Below, in pieces: positions 1-6,351 of a stretch of 7,554 nucleotides of DNA. A program made the translations under genes and the position numbers. The stretch is from the NCBI GenBank assembly GCA_022572825.1, contig JACZVE010000144.1, forward strand, positions 1 to 7,554, given 5' to 3'. Position 1 is the first letter of the stretch. Each line of letters starts with the position of its first letter. A model generated the notes under the pieces. It was not told where the DNA came from and searched no databases. It saw nothing but the letters and a program-made list of their open reading frames with translations. This stretch comes from SAR324 cluster bacterium. GTDB lineage: Bacteria; SAR324; JACQKK01.

Positions 1-184
1 GTTCGCCCACCCGCTCTTCCGGCTCGCGCATGTACCGCCGCTACTGAGGTGTGGGAGGCCCTGGCTGACCCTGGGAATTACAAGCGGCCCGAAAATTTAA
101 ATTGCTTATGGCCTTAGCTCAGCAAGCCACCGGTATGGCTCGCGCTTGAGTGTGTGTTTTCGTTTGTGAAGCCTCACCCCCCAA

Positions 185-211
185 CCCCCTCTCCATTTCA
201 TGGAGAGGGGG
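185..211. repeat. REP-like hairpin, left copy
   Basis: CCCCCTCTCCAT pairs perfectly with ATGGAGAGGGGG around the loop TTC. Compared with the right copy (read on the minus strand), the loop-closing pair is T-A instead of C-G and the outermost pair is C-G instead of A-T. Both changes keep pairing, which suggests the structure is maintained. Confidence 0.8.
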
Positions 212-273
212 AGCCGCCCGAAAGCGAATTCGGGGCATTACCAACGGAGTCGCATTAATCGTAGATTGAAGGC

Positions 274-300
274 ACCCCTCTCCACGCAGTGGAGAGGGGT
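274..300. repeat. REP-like hairpin, right inverted copy
   Basis: ACCCCTCTCCAC pairs perfectly with GTGGAGAGGGGT around the loop GCA. It is followed by CGGGGGTGAGGC (301-312), the inverted counterpart of the left element end at 171-182. It therefore faces the left hairpin in opposite orientation. Confidence 0.8.
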
Positions 301-522
301 CGGGGGTGAGGCAACTACCGATAGTGCACCGAGCACTGGAGAGCGTCATATCTACAGCCTTTGCGGAGCTAAGGGTATAGGCATTTAGTTTTTTGCCATA
401 TCCGACCTGAGCGTCTCTCCCGTTTCATACGCGGGTGAAATTCCGTGGGGATGCCCCGCGGGTCTGTCCGATCCGGAAAGCATGGCTCGCCGAACCGGGT
501 CCGGGTCGGCCCGGGATCTTCC

Positions 523-630
523 TTAAAGCACCGACCGCCCCCTTGGATCGAGGTGATCGCGCAGTCCATCGCCGATAAGATTGAACGAGAGCATGGTGAG
601 CAGGGAGCGCACGATCAGCGCCGCGCCCAC
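523..630 (-). pseudogene. C-terminal remnant of a DppC/OppC-family ABC transporter permease
   Basis: On the minus strand, the frame ending in TAA at 523-525 encodes FNLIGDGLRDHLDPR (541-585) followed by GRSVL and stop. This is the conserved C-terminal signature of the DppC/OppC inner-membrane permeases of oligopeptide, dipeptide and nickel ABC importers (family pattern FNLLGDGLRDALDPR near the end of the protein). The hydrophobic residues just before it (ALIVRSLLTMLS) fit the last transmembrane helix. Further upstream, to about 819, the frame stays open but loses all resemblance to the family, and intact members are roughly 280-300 residues long. Only the last 30-36 codons survive, ending at a natural stop. 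The lost 5' part lies where the ligase gene now begins. I infer a deletion or rearrangement that joined the end of a transporter gene to the acyl-CoA locus. Confidence 0.72.
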
Positions 631-745
631 ACGCCTTGAATTCCACAGGGGAACCGGGGCAGAATGGTCGTCGCGAATCGGGATTGCGCGCCTGACAGCG
701 CGGGGACCCCCAGTCGTCGGTTCTTGCTCAAGCAGGGAAGAAGCC

Positions 746-2365
746 ATGGCCTTCGATACGCGACTGACAGATGCGATGGTCGAAACGTACGTCCAGGCTG
801 GTTTCTGGGGCAGGGACACGATCTATGGCTCCCTGGAGCGAACGGCCAGCACCCACCCCGACCGCGAGGCCCTCTATGACGGCCAGCACCGCCTCACCTA
901 TTCCCAACTGCGCGACCGGGTGAACCGGGTCGCCGCGACGCTCTCCGAGCAGGGCATCGGGGCGGGCGACGTCGTGACCATTCAGATTCCCAACTGGGTG
1001 GAATATCCGTGCGTCTTTTTCGCCCTGGAGCGCATCGGGGCCGTCGCCAATCCGGTCAGTGTGGATTTTCGCACGCGGGAACTGGAGTACATTCTGCGAT
1101 TTTCGGAAAGCAGGGCGTTCATCAGTTGCAGCACCTTCAAAGGATACGACTACAGCGCGATGATCCGCGGGCTGCTTCCCAAGCTTCCCGACCTGAAGCT
1201 GGTCGGCGTCGTGCGCAGCGGGGGCGGTGAGGGCGTCATCTCGCTGGACGGTGCCATTCACGGCGACGATCCGGTGCGGCCCTTCGCCCCGTATCGGCTG
1301 GACGCCAACGAGATCACGCGGATGGCCTTCACCTCGGGCACCACGGGCAATCCCAAAGGGGTCATCCATTCCCAGAACACCACCCTCTCCACCGCAGTGA
1401 TCCTAAACCGGGACATGGGGTTCACCGACGAGGATTCGTTCTTGATCTACCTGCCGCTGGGTCTCAACTGGGGGTTTCTGGCCCTGGTGGAAACGATCAT
1501 CCTGGGCGCCCGCGCCGTGCTGCTGGATCAGTTCAACGCGCTCAAGGCCCTGGAACTCATCGAGCGCGAGCGCGTCACGTTCATTCCCACCGCCCCCGCA
1601 TCCATCATCGCCATGCTCAACGAGAACGCCCTGCCCGGCTTCGACCTGTCGAGCCTGCGCATGGTGATGAGCGGGGGAGCTTCCTGCCCCATCGAGGTCA
1701 TCCGCGAGTACCGGGCCAAGCTGCAAGGCTACTTCGTGGAACTGTACGGAATGCTGGAGACGGGCTTTCACACCTACACCCGCACCACGGACGACCCGGA
1801 ACGCGTCGCTGGCTCGGTGGGCACCGTGGCGACCGGAATGGGCGTGCGCGTGATCGACGATCAGGGACGCGACGTGCCGCGGGGCGAGGTGGGGGAGATC
1901 GCCGCGGACGGGCCCTGCGTTCATCTGGGCTATCACAAGAATCCGGCCGCCAACGCCGAGCTGTTCACCGAGGACGGCTGGTTCCGCACCGGAGACCTGG
2001 GCCGGTTCGACGAGCAGGGCCTTCTGCACATCGCCGGGCGCCTCAAGGAAATTATCAACCGGGGCGGCAAGAAGTTCTTCCCACGGGAGATCGAGGAAAT
2101 TCTCTACACCCACCCAAAGGTGCTCCACGCCGCCGTGATCGGCGTGCCGGATGCGCGGCTGGGCGAGCGCAACTGTCTCTGCCTCATTCCGCGCGAAGGC
2201 CAGAGTGTCACCCTGGAGGAGATGGTGGGCTTTCTGAAAGACGAGGTGGCGACCTACAAGCTGCCCGAGCAACTGGAGATCGTGGAGGCCTTTCCCTTCA
2301 CACCCACGGGCAAATTGCAGCGACACGTGCTGGCGCAGCAGGTGCTGGAGCGCAGGTCGGGGTAG
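746..2365 (+). CDS. AMP-forming acyl-CoA synthetase/ligase (ligase 1)
   Basis: A 539-residue member of the ANL superfamily, predicted cytoplasmic. It should activate a carboxylic acid through an acyl-AMP intermediate and transfer it to CoA. Visible motifs are the P-loop-like TSGTTGNPKG (about 196-205), YGMLE (334-338, A5), GWFRTGD (411-417; D417 for ATP ribose), GRLKEII (431-437, hinge/A8) and TPTGK (519-523) with K523 as the adenylation lysine. The length is normal and all catalytic motifs are present. In the A4 motif, LPLGLNWGF (236-244) has Leu240 where many relatives, including ligase 2, have His; this affects the acyl-binding pocket. ATG 746 is chosen because GGGAAG precedes it and the 55 extra codons back to TTG 581 do not look like protein and overlap the permease remnant. 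It converges on the hydratase gene with a 52-bp gap. The substrate is unknown; medium-chain, branched, alicyclic or aromatic acids are all possible. Confidence 0.9.
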   Translation: MAFDTRLTDAMVETYVQAGFWGRDTIYGSLERTASTHPDREALYDGQHRLTYSQLRDRVNRVAATLSEQGIGAGDVVTIQIPNWVEYPCVFFALERIGAVANPVSVDFRTRELEYILRFSESRAFISCSTFKGYDYSAMIRGLLPKLPDLKLVGVVRSGGGEGVISLDGAIHGDDPVRPFAPYRLDANEITRMAFTSGTTGNPKGVIHSQNTTLSTAVILNRDMGFTDEDSFLIYLPLGLNWGFLALVETIILGARAVLLDQFNALKALELIERERVTFIPTAPASIIAMLNENALPGFDLSSLRMVMSGGASCPIEVIREYRAKLQGYFVELYGMLETGFHTYTRTTDDPERVAGSVGTVATGMGVRVIDDQGRDVPRGEVGEIAADGPCVHLGYHKNPAANAELFTEDGWFRTGDLGRFDEQGLLHIAGRLKEIINRGGKKFFPREIEEILYTHPKVLHAAVIGVPDARLGERNCLCLIPREGQSVTLEEMVGFLKDEVATYKLPEQLEIVEAFPFTPTGKLQRHVLAQQVLERRSG

Positions 2366-2417
2366 GGGTGGGTCGCGTTCAAATTGAGTTGAATGTTGCT
2401 TGAAATACAACTCGGTA

Positions 2418-3209
2418 TTAGCGGACTTTCCGCGCCCCGGGCACCCAGCGCGGCGCCCTTTTTTCCAGGTAGGCCGCCTTCCCTTCCAGCGCCTCTTCGG
2501 CAGCTATCGCCTCCTCGAGCCGGTCGCCCAGGTAGTGCAGACCCTCGCCGAAGGTCAGCGCGGGGATCGTGCGCTGAATTTCCTTGGCCGCGGCAAAGGC
2601 GGCCGGGGCGCAGCGCAGCAACTGCTCGCAATACGCCCCCACCGCTGCATCCAGTCCCCGCGGAGCGGTCACTTCGTGCACCAGGCTCAAGCGGAGCGCC
2701 GCCTCCGCCCCGAATCGCTCGCCGGTCAGTAGCATCGCTCGCGCCGCGCCGATCAGGTTCTTGTGCTGCAATATCAGCGCGATCAGAGTCGGCGGCAACC
2801 CCACGCGCAGTTCGGTTACGGCGAATTGAGCCGAGTCGACCGCGACGGCGATATCGCAGCAGGCCACCAGCCCGAACCCGGCCCCGAAGGCGCTGCCCTG
2901 GATGCGGCCGATGAGGGGCTTGGGGCATTCCCATAGCGTTTTCACCACCGCCTGAAATGGCGAAAGGTCCCCCTCGCCGCCCGCAGCCCTGAAGGCGCCC
3001 CCGTCTCCCTTGAGGTTGAGGCCCGCGCAAAACGTCGGCCCGGCGCCGGTCAGCACGATGATGCGCGCGTCGGGATCGGCAACGGCGCGCTCCAGGGCGG
3101 CGCCGAGCGCTAGCGTCATGTCCCGGTCGAGGGCGTTGTGGATGTGCGGGCGATTGAGCGTGAGCCGGGCCGCGTGATCGTGGTTTTGGTAGAGGACGGG
3201 ATCTTCCAT
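2418..3209 (-). CDS. Enoyl-CoA hydratase/isomerase family protein, LiuC-like (ECH 1)
   Basis: A crotonase-fold protein of 263 residues, the usual family length. It shows LTLNRP (16-21), the first oxyanion-hole stretch FCAGLNL (60-66), the second at FGAGFG (108-113), CCDIAVA (117-123) and TELRVGL (132-138). Aligned to classical enoyl-CoA hydratase, the Glu144 position is Gly113, while Glu164 is kept as Glu133. The pattern GxGLVACCD followed by TE-R-GL resembles the 3-methylglutaconyl-CoA hydratase (LiuC) group, which also has Gly there. A hydratase or lyase on a branched or unsaturated acyl-CoA is likely; no other leucine-degradation gene is present, so the name is not pressed. Start choice is uncertain: ATG 3209 gives a family-like N-terminus (MEDPVLY), ATG 3224 adds 5 residues, and TTG 3254 adds 15 and lies behind a purine-rich GGGAGGGGG. 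It converges with ligase 1 and diverges from the oxidoreductase. Confidence 0.88.
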   Translation of the reverse strand: MEDPVLYQNHDHAARLTLNRPHIHNALDRDMTLALGAALERAVADPDARIIVLTGAGPTFCAGLNLKGDGGAFRAAGGEGDLSPFQAVVKTLWECPKPLIGRIQGSAFGAGFGLVACCDIAVAVDSAQFAVTELRVGLPPTLIALILQHKNLIGAARAMLLTGERFGAEAALRLSLVHEVTAPRGLDAAVGAYCEQLLRCAPAAFAAAKEIQRTIPALTFGEGLHYLGDRLEEAIAAEEALEGKAAYLEKRAPRWVPGARKVR

Positions 3210-3357
3210 GTGCGGTTCTTTCATAGGGGACCGGCGCCCTGTATAAGCTATCAATCATCCCCCTCCCCGAGGACGCAAGGGAGCCGGTAGCGGGACCAGC
3301 GGGCACGGATAAGGTCAATGGGCGCCCTCGTCCTTGCCCGGCAACAGGAGGTAGTCA
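3210..3357. other. Divergent intergenic region between ECH 1 and the MDR gene
   Basis: This 148-bp gap must carry the start signals for both flanking genes. On the plus strand TATAAG (3242-3247) resembles a -10 box, but the hexamer 17 bp upstream (TTTCAT) is poor. On the minus strand TTGATA (3254-3249) resembles a -35 box without a good -10 at the right distance. The purine-rich minus-strand stretch at about 3258-3268 could instead serve as a ribosome site for a TTG start at 3254. I see no clear operator palindrome. Confidence 0.35.
3346..3352 (+). promoter_or_regulatory. Shine-Dalgarno AGGAGGT fixing a TTG start
   Basis: AGGAGGT matches the anti-Shine-Dalgarno consensus fully and ends 5 nt before TTG 3358. 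The next in-frame ATG (codon 16, in EVMDW) would cut off the first beta-strand of the fold, so this site decides for the TTG start. Confidence 0.85.
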
Positions 3358-4335
3358 TTGTTCGCCTGGACGATACACCGGTACGGAAACTTCAGGGAGG
3401 TAATGGACTGGAAAGAAGTGGAAACACCGGAACCGGGGCCAGGCCAGGCCTTGATCCGAGTGTCTGCCGCGGGCGTCTCGTTCGCCGACATACTGAAAAT
3501 CGCCGGCAAGCACCAGGCCCGCGATCCCCTCCCCTTTATGCCGGGCACGGACGTCGTCGGAGAGGTCGTGGCCGTGGGCCGCGACTGCCGGTTCCGGGAG
3601 GGAGAGCGCATCATGAGCACGAACCCCTTTGGCGCATACGGGGAATATACCCGCGTCGAGGAGAAAATCAGCTACCGCGTGCCGAATGAAATTTCCGACG
3701 TTGAAGCTGCTGCCTTTTCCAATGCGTATCAAAGCTCCTACATCGGACTCGTGCACCATGGACAACTCAACAAGGGAGAATTTCTGCTGGTGCACGGCGC
3801 CGCGGGCGCATTGGGATTGGCTGCCGTTCAGATCGGCAAGTTGCTGGGCGCGACGGTCATCGCCACGGCGAGCACCGAAGAGAAACTGCAAGCATGTCGT
3901 CGGCACGGGGCCGATCATGCGATCAATTACCGCCAGGACAGTTTTGTCGATGCGGTAATCGAATTCACCGGGGGCCATGGCGCGGATGTAATCTACGATC
4001 CGGTGGGAGGTGACGTTTTTGACATGAGCAGGCGGTGCATCGCCTTTCGGGGACGATTGGTGGTGGCGGGTTTCACCAGTGGCCGGATCCCGGAGATAAA
4101 AGCGAATCGCCTCCTGCTGAGAACGTTTACCTTGACCGGATTTTCCCTCGATGGGTACCTCAAGCACCAGCCCCACCTGCTGGATGAGGCCCAGGAGGAA
4201 CTGTTCCGCATGTACACCCGTGCCGGACTCAAGCCTGTGATTTCGCAGGTTATGCCATTTGCGGCGTTGAAGCGGGCCATGGAGTTGGTGGAATCGCGGC
4301 AAAGCATCGGCAAAGTGGTCGTCCTGCCTGATTGA
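3358..4335 (+). CDS. Zinc-independent MDR oxidoreductase (NADPH:quinone oxidoreductase family)
   Basis: A 325-residue medium-chain dehydrogenase/reductase, normal in length for the quinone-oxidoreductase branch. The N-terminal GroES-like domain includes TPEPGPGQALIRV (about 23-35) and PGTDVVGEV (62-70), where zinc alcohol dehydrogenases have GHE. The cysteine cluster for structural zinc is also absent, so it should work without metal. The Rossmann NAD(P)H site is GAAGALG (147-153), followed by LAAVQIGK and an ATAST strand end. Members reduce quinones, enones or enoyl-CoAs (the acryloyl-CoA reductase AcuI is a related MDR); neighbouring acyl-CoA genes make an enoyl-CoA or enone substrate attractive, but that is inference. 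It starts at TTG, set by a strong Shine-Dalgarno. By eye its codon use is less G/C-biased at third positions than the ligases, which might mean separate ancestry. It is 319 bp from ligase 2 on the same strand and probably not tightly co-transcribed with it. Confidence 0.87.
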   Translation: MFAWTIHRYGNFREVMDWKEVETPEPGPGQALIRVSAAGVSFADILKIAGKHQARDPLPFMPGTDVVGEVVAVGRDCRFREGERIMSTNPFGAYGEYTRVEEKISYRVPNEISDVEAAAFSNAYQSSYIGLVHHGQLNKGEFLLVHGAAGALGLAAVQIGKLLGATVIATASTEEKLQACRRHGADHAINYRQDSFVDAVIEFTGGHGADVIYDPVGGDVFDMSRRCIAFRGRLVVAGFTSGRIPEIKANRLLLRTFTLTGFSLDGYLKHQPHLLDEAQEELFRMYTRAGLKPVISQVMPFAALKRAMELVESRQSIGKVVVLPD

Positions 4336-4552
4336 TCTTCTCAACCGCGGATCGAAACCCGTTTTCCATTGCCTTCCCGCCCTATCCTCACTTGGCCGCG
4401 ATGTTGGTGCCAGGGAAAAGCGCAAACCCGCCGCATTGCCATCCGCCTTGCGATTTCTACCGGAGGGCAAGGAGCTGAGCCGACGATCGCGATGAGGCGC
4501 AGGGGGCAACACAATGACCAAGGCCGTGGGAGCAAATTGGAAACCGCGGCTA

Positions 4553-4581
4553 TTGAACGAGTAAGGGGCGCGGTATATAAA
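4553..4581 (+). promoter_or_regulatory. Candidate sigma70-type promoter for ligase 2
   Basis: TTGAAC (4553-4558, 4 of 6 to TTGACA) is followed after exactly 17 bp by TATAAA (4576-4581, 5 of 6 to TATAAT). The -10 sits in an AT-rich patch, TATATAAATAT, that stands out from GC-rich surroundings. Transcription would begin near 4588, giving a leader of about 67 nt before ATG 4655. Confidence 0.5.
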
Positions 4582-4622
4582 TATCGCTGTCGATCCTGGC
4601 GCTGCAATTTACCTCCGGCGAG

Positions 4623-4634
4623 AGGCGATCGCCT
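4623..4634. repeat. 12-bp perfect palindrome in the ligase 2 leader
   Basis: AGGCGATCGCCT is a perfect palindrome between the predicted transcription start and the start codon. It could be an operator half-site pair for a dimeric regulator or a small hairpin close to the ribosome site. Its GGCGATCGCC core equals the HIP1 octamer context of cyanobacteria, but nothing else here looks cyanobacterial. Function is unproven. Confidence 0.35.
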
Positions 4635-4654
4635 GGATTGGGGCAAGGGGAGCC

Positions 4655-6310
4655 ATGAATTTCGACCCGATATTGCCGCGGGAACGCATTGACGCCATGA
4701 GAGCGGCGCAATTGTGGCCGGACCGGCTCATCACCGATTATCTCGACGATGCCGCCGCCGCGCGCCCGGATCACGTGGCGGTCACCGATTTCAACTCCAT
4801 GACGGGCCGGGCCACCAGCGTTTCCTATCGCCAGCTGCAGCGTATTTCCAATCGAATCGCCCTGGGTCTGGTGGCGTTGGGGGTGGAAGCGGGCGACGTG
4901 GTCTCCTTCCAGTTGCCCAACTGGTGGCACGCGGCGGCCTTGTACCTGGCCTGCACCCGCATCGGCGCGGCGATCAATCCGCTGATGCCCATCTTCCGCC
5001 ACCGCGAGCTCAAGTTCATGCTGCGCTTCGCGGAATCCAAGCTGCTGCTCGTGCCCCGCAGCTTTCGCGGCTTCGACCATCCGGCGATGATCGCCGAGCT
5101 GCGCGGGGAGCTGCCGGCGCTGGAACACGTGCTGGTCGTGGACGGCCGGGAGGACGACGCCTTCGAGGCCGTGCTGCTCAATCAGCGCTGGGAGGACAAG
5201 CTGGACGCGGAGGCGATCTTTCGCGAGCGGCGGCCCACCCCCAACGATATCTCCCAGTTGGTGTACACCTCCGGCACGACGGGCCAGCCGAAGGGGGTGA
5301 TGCACACCGCCAATACCATCATCGGCAACATCGAGCGCATCATCGAGCAGGTGGGGCTGACCGGCGACGACGTGATATTCATGGCCTCGCCCCTGGCCCA
5401 CAACACCGGTTTTTACTACGGCATGACGATGCCGATCATGCTGCACACCAAATCGGTGCTGCAGGACATCTGGAATCCCGTCGTGGCCGCGCAGCGCATT
5501 CAGGACGAAGGCGCGACCTTCACCATGGCCGCCTCCTCGTTCCTGTCGGACCTCACCTTCAGCGCGGAGGTGGAGCGCTACGATATGCGCTCGCTGAGAA
5601 TTTTTCTCACCGCCGGAGCGCCCATCCCGCGGGTGCTGGTGCAAACCGCCATGGAAAAGTTCGGCATGAGGGTGGTTTCCGGCTGGGGCATGTCGGAAAA
5701 CGGCCTGGTGACCTTCACGCTCAGCGGGGATGCGCCGGAAAAAGTGTTCGAAACCGACGGCGCGCCCTTCCCCGGCATGGAGCTGCGCGTGGTGGACGAA
5801 GGGGGAACGCCCCTGCCCCCCGGGGCGGAAGGCCGCCTGCAGACGCGCGGATGCGCCAACTTCGTGGGGTATCTCAAGCGGCCGGAGGCCTACGACTTGG
5901 ACCCGGACGGCTGGTTCGAAACGGGCGACAACGCCCGCATGGATGCCGATGGCTACATCCGCATCGCGGGGCGCTCCAAGGACATTCTCATTCGCGGTGG
6001 AGAAAACGTCCCGGTGGTGGAGGTGGAGGAGCTGCTATACCGCCACCCCGCCGTGCAGGACGCCGCGATCGTGGCCATGCCCGACGAGCGGCTGGGCGAG
6101 CGCGGCTGCGCCTTTGTCGTGCTGCGCGAAGGGCACGAGCTGACCTTCCCCGCAATGGTGCAATACCTGGAAGCGTGCAAACTGGCCAAGGACTACTTCC
6201 CCGAACGGCTGGAGGTCGTAGCGGAGATGCCCCGCACGCCGAGCGGCAAAATTCAAAAGTTCAAGCTGCGGGATGTCGCCCAGCACCTCACCCCGCATTC
6301 CATCGCCTGA
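4655..6310 (+). CDS. Acyl-CoA synthetase, cyclohexanecarboxylate-CoA ligase/FadK-like (ligase 2)
   Basis: A 551-residue ANL-superfamily ligase, predicted cytoplasmic, converting a carboxylic acid, ATP and CoA to acyl-CoA, AMP and pyrophosphate. Motifs in order: TSGTTGQPKG (205-214), SPLAHNTGF (245-253) with His249 in the acyl pocket, GWGMSE (343-348, A5), GWFETGD (419-425), GRSKDILIRGGENVPVVEVEE (439-459) and TPSGK (528-532) with catalytic Lys532. The GGENVPVVEVE hinge and the overall pattern resemble the cyclohexanecarboxylate-CoA ligase and short/medium-chain FadK-type group, so an alicyclic, short or medium-chain acid is the best guess. ATG 4655 follows AAGGGGAG; the later ATG 4697 has no such site. 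A candidate promoter lies 74 bp upstream. The gene converges on the second crotonase with a 41-bp gap holding a weak GC stem (6321-6325/6333-6337) without a T-run. It is clearly related to ligase 1 but diverged, an old paralogue. Confidence 0.9.
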   Translation: MNFDPILPRERIDAMRAAQLWPDRLITDYLDDAAAARPDHVAVTDFNSMTGRATSVSYRQLQRISNRIALGLVALGVEAGDVVSFQLPNWWHAAALYLACTRIGAAINPLMPIFRHRELKFMLRFAESKLLLVPRSFRGFDHPAMIAELRGELPALEHVLVVDGREDDAFEAVLLNQRWEDKLDAEAIFRERRPTPNDISQLVYTSGTTGQPKGVMHTANTIIGNIERIIEQVGLTGDDVIFMASPLAHNTGFYYGMTMPIMLHTKSVLQDIWNPVVAAQRIQDEGATFTMAASSFLSDLTFSAEVERYDMRSLRIFLTAGAPIPRVLVQTAMEKFGMRVVSGWGMSENGLVTFTLSGDAPEKVFETDGAPFPGMELRVVDEGGTPLPPGAEGRLQTRGCANFVGYLKRPEAYDLDPDGWFETGDNARMDADGYIRIAGRSKDILIRGGENVPVVEVEELLYRHPAVQDAAIVAMPDERLGERGCAFVVLREGHELTFPAMVQYLEACKLAKDYFPERLEVVAEMPRTPSGKIQKFKLRDVAQHLTPHSIA

Positions 6311-6351
6311 TCCGCCCGTGCGCCGATCCGGCCGGCGGTATTCTGCGCCGC

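Larger units (their letters stand above)
171..312. repeat. Inverted pair of REP-like hairpins (REPIN/MITE-like element)
   Basis: The element begins GCCTCACCCCCC and ends GGGGGTGAGGC, so its ends are inverted copies. Each half carries a perfect 12-bp stem with a 3-nt loop: 185-196/200-211 and 274-285/289-300. Read in the same orientation, the halves share the core GCCTCACCCCC-n-ACCCC-TCTCCA and the returning GGAGAGGGG. A 62-nt unique spacer (212-273) separates the hairpins. Two REP-type hairpins in opposite orientation make the arrangement known as a REPIN, a non-autonomous element usually mobilised by a RAYT (TnpA-REP) transposase encoded elsewhere. No transposase is in the window. Genome copy number cannot be judged here, so the family assignment is inference. 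Confidence 0.75.
1..745. other. Left intergenic region with no intact gene
   Basis: No frame in this stretch gives a protein I recognise apart from the permease remnant at about 523-630. It also holds the inverted hairpin repeat at 171-312. A short open frame running in from the left edge on the plus strand stops at 45-47 (tail ending SRMYRRY). It could be the end of an upstream gene, but it is too short to support. A T-run near 388-395 follows no convincing stem. I found no good promoter for the ligase at 746; TTGAAT at 636-641 with CAGAAT at 660-665 is the best pair and is weak. The region looks like a breakpoint or decay zone between an older transporter locus and the acyl-CoA genes. Confidence 0.6.
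4336..4654. other. Intergenic leader region upstream of ligase 2
   Basis: Neither strand gives a recognisable protein in this 319-bp stretch; the open frames that cross it are compositional. It holds the candidate promoter at 4553-4581, the palindrome at 4623-4634 and the ligase 2 ribosome site (AAGGGGAG, 4645-4652). A loose inverted repeat (CCTTGC 4446-4451 with GCAAGG 4467-4472) lacks a T-run and is not a convincing terminator for the MDR gene. Confidence 0.55.

Noticed and set aside
580..589. ATTGAACGAG occurs both here and at 4552-4561, upstream of the two ligases
   Set aside because: Only 10 nt, and the surroundings differ. In the first case it lies within the permease remnant and has no -10 box at the right distance. 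Probably coincidence.
581..745. Possible 55-residue N-terminal extension of ligase 1 from TTG 581
   Set aside because: The translation is unlike any ANL N-terminus and overlaps the permease remnant; ATG 746 has a ribosome site and gives a family-like start.
2366..2417. Stem-like repeats TTCAA/TTGAA (2378-2393) and GAGTTG/CAACTC (2386-2413) between the convergent genes
   Set aside because: Short AT stems that overlap each other and have no T-run; not enough to call a bidirectional terminator.
2254..3318. A 354-codon minus-strand frame overlapping ECH 1
   Set aside because: Arg/Gly/Pro-rich shadow of the hydratase gene in another frame; the hydratase frame has clear crotonase motifs.
3355..4521. 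A 388-codon minus-strand frame antisense to the MDR gene, and similar antisense frames at 1403-2410 and 4550-5644
   Set aside because: No recognisable motifs, opposite to genes with complete domain signatures; composition-driven.
6321..6337. GC stem CGCCG/CGGCG between ligase 2 and ECH 2
   Set aside because: Five base pairs in GC-rich DNA with no T-run; expected by chance.
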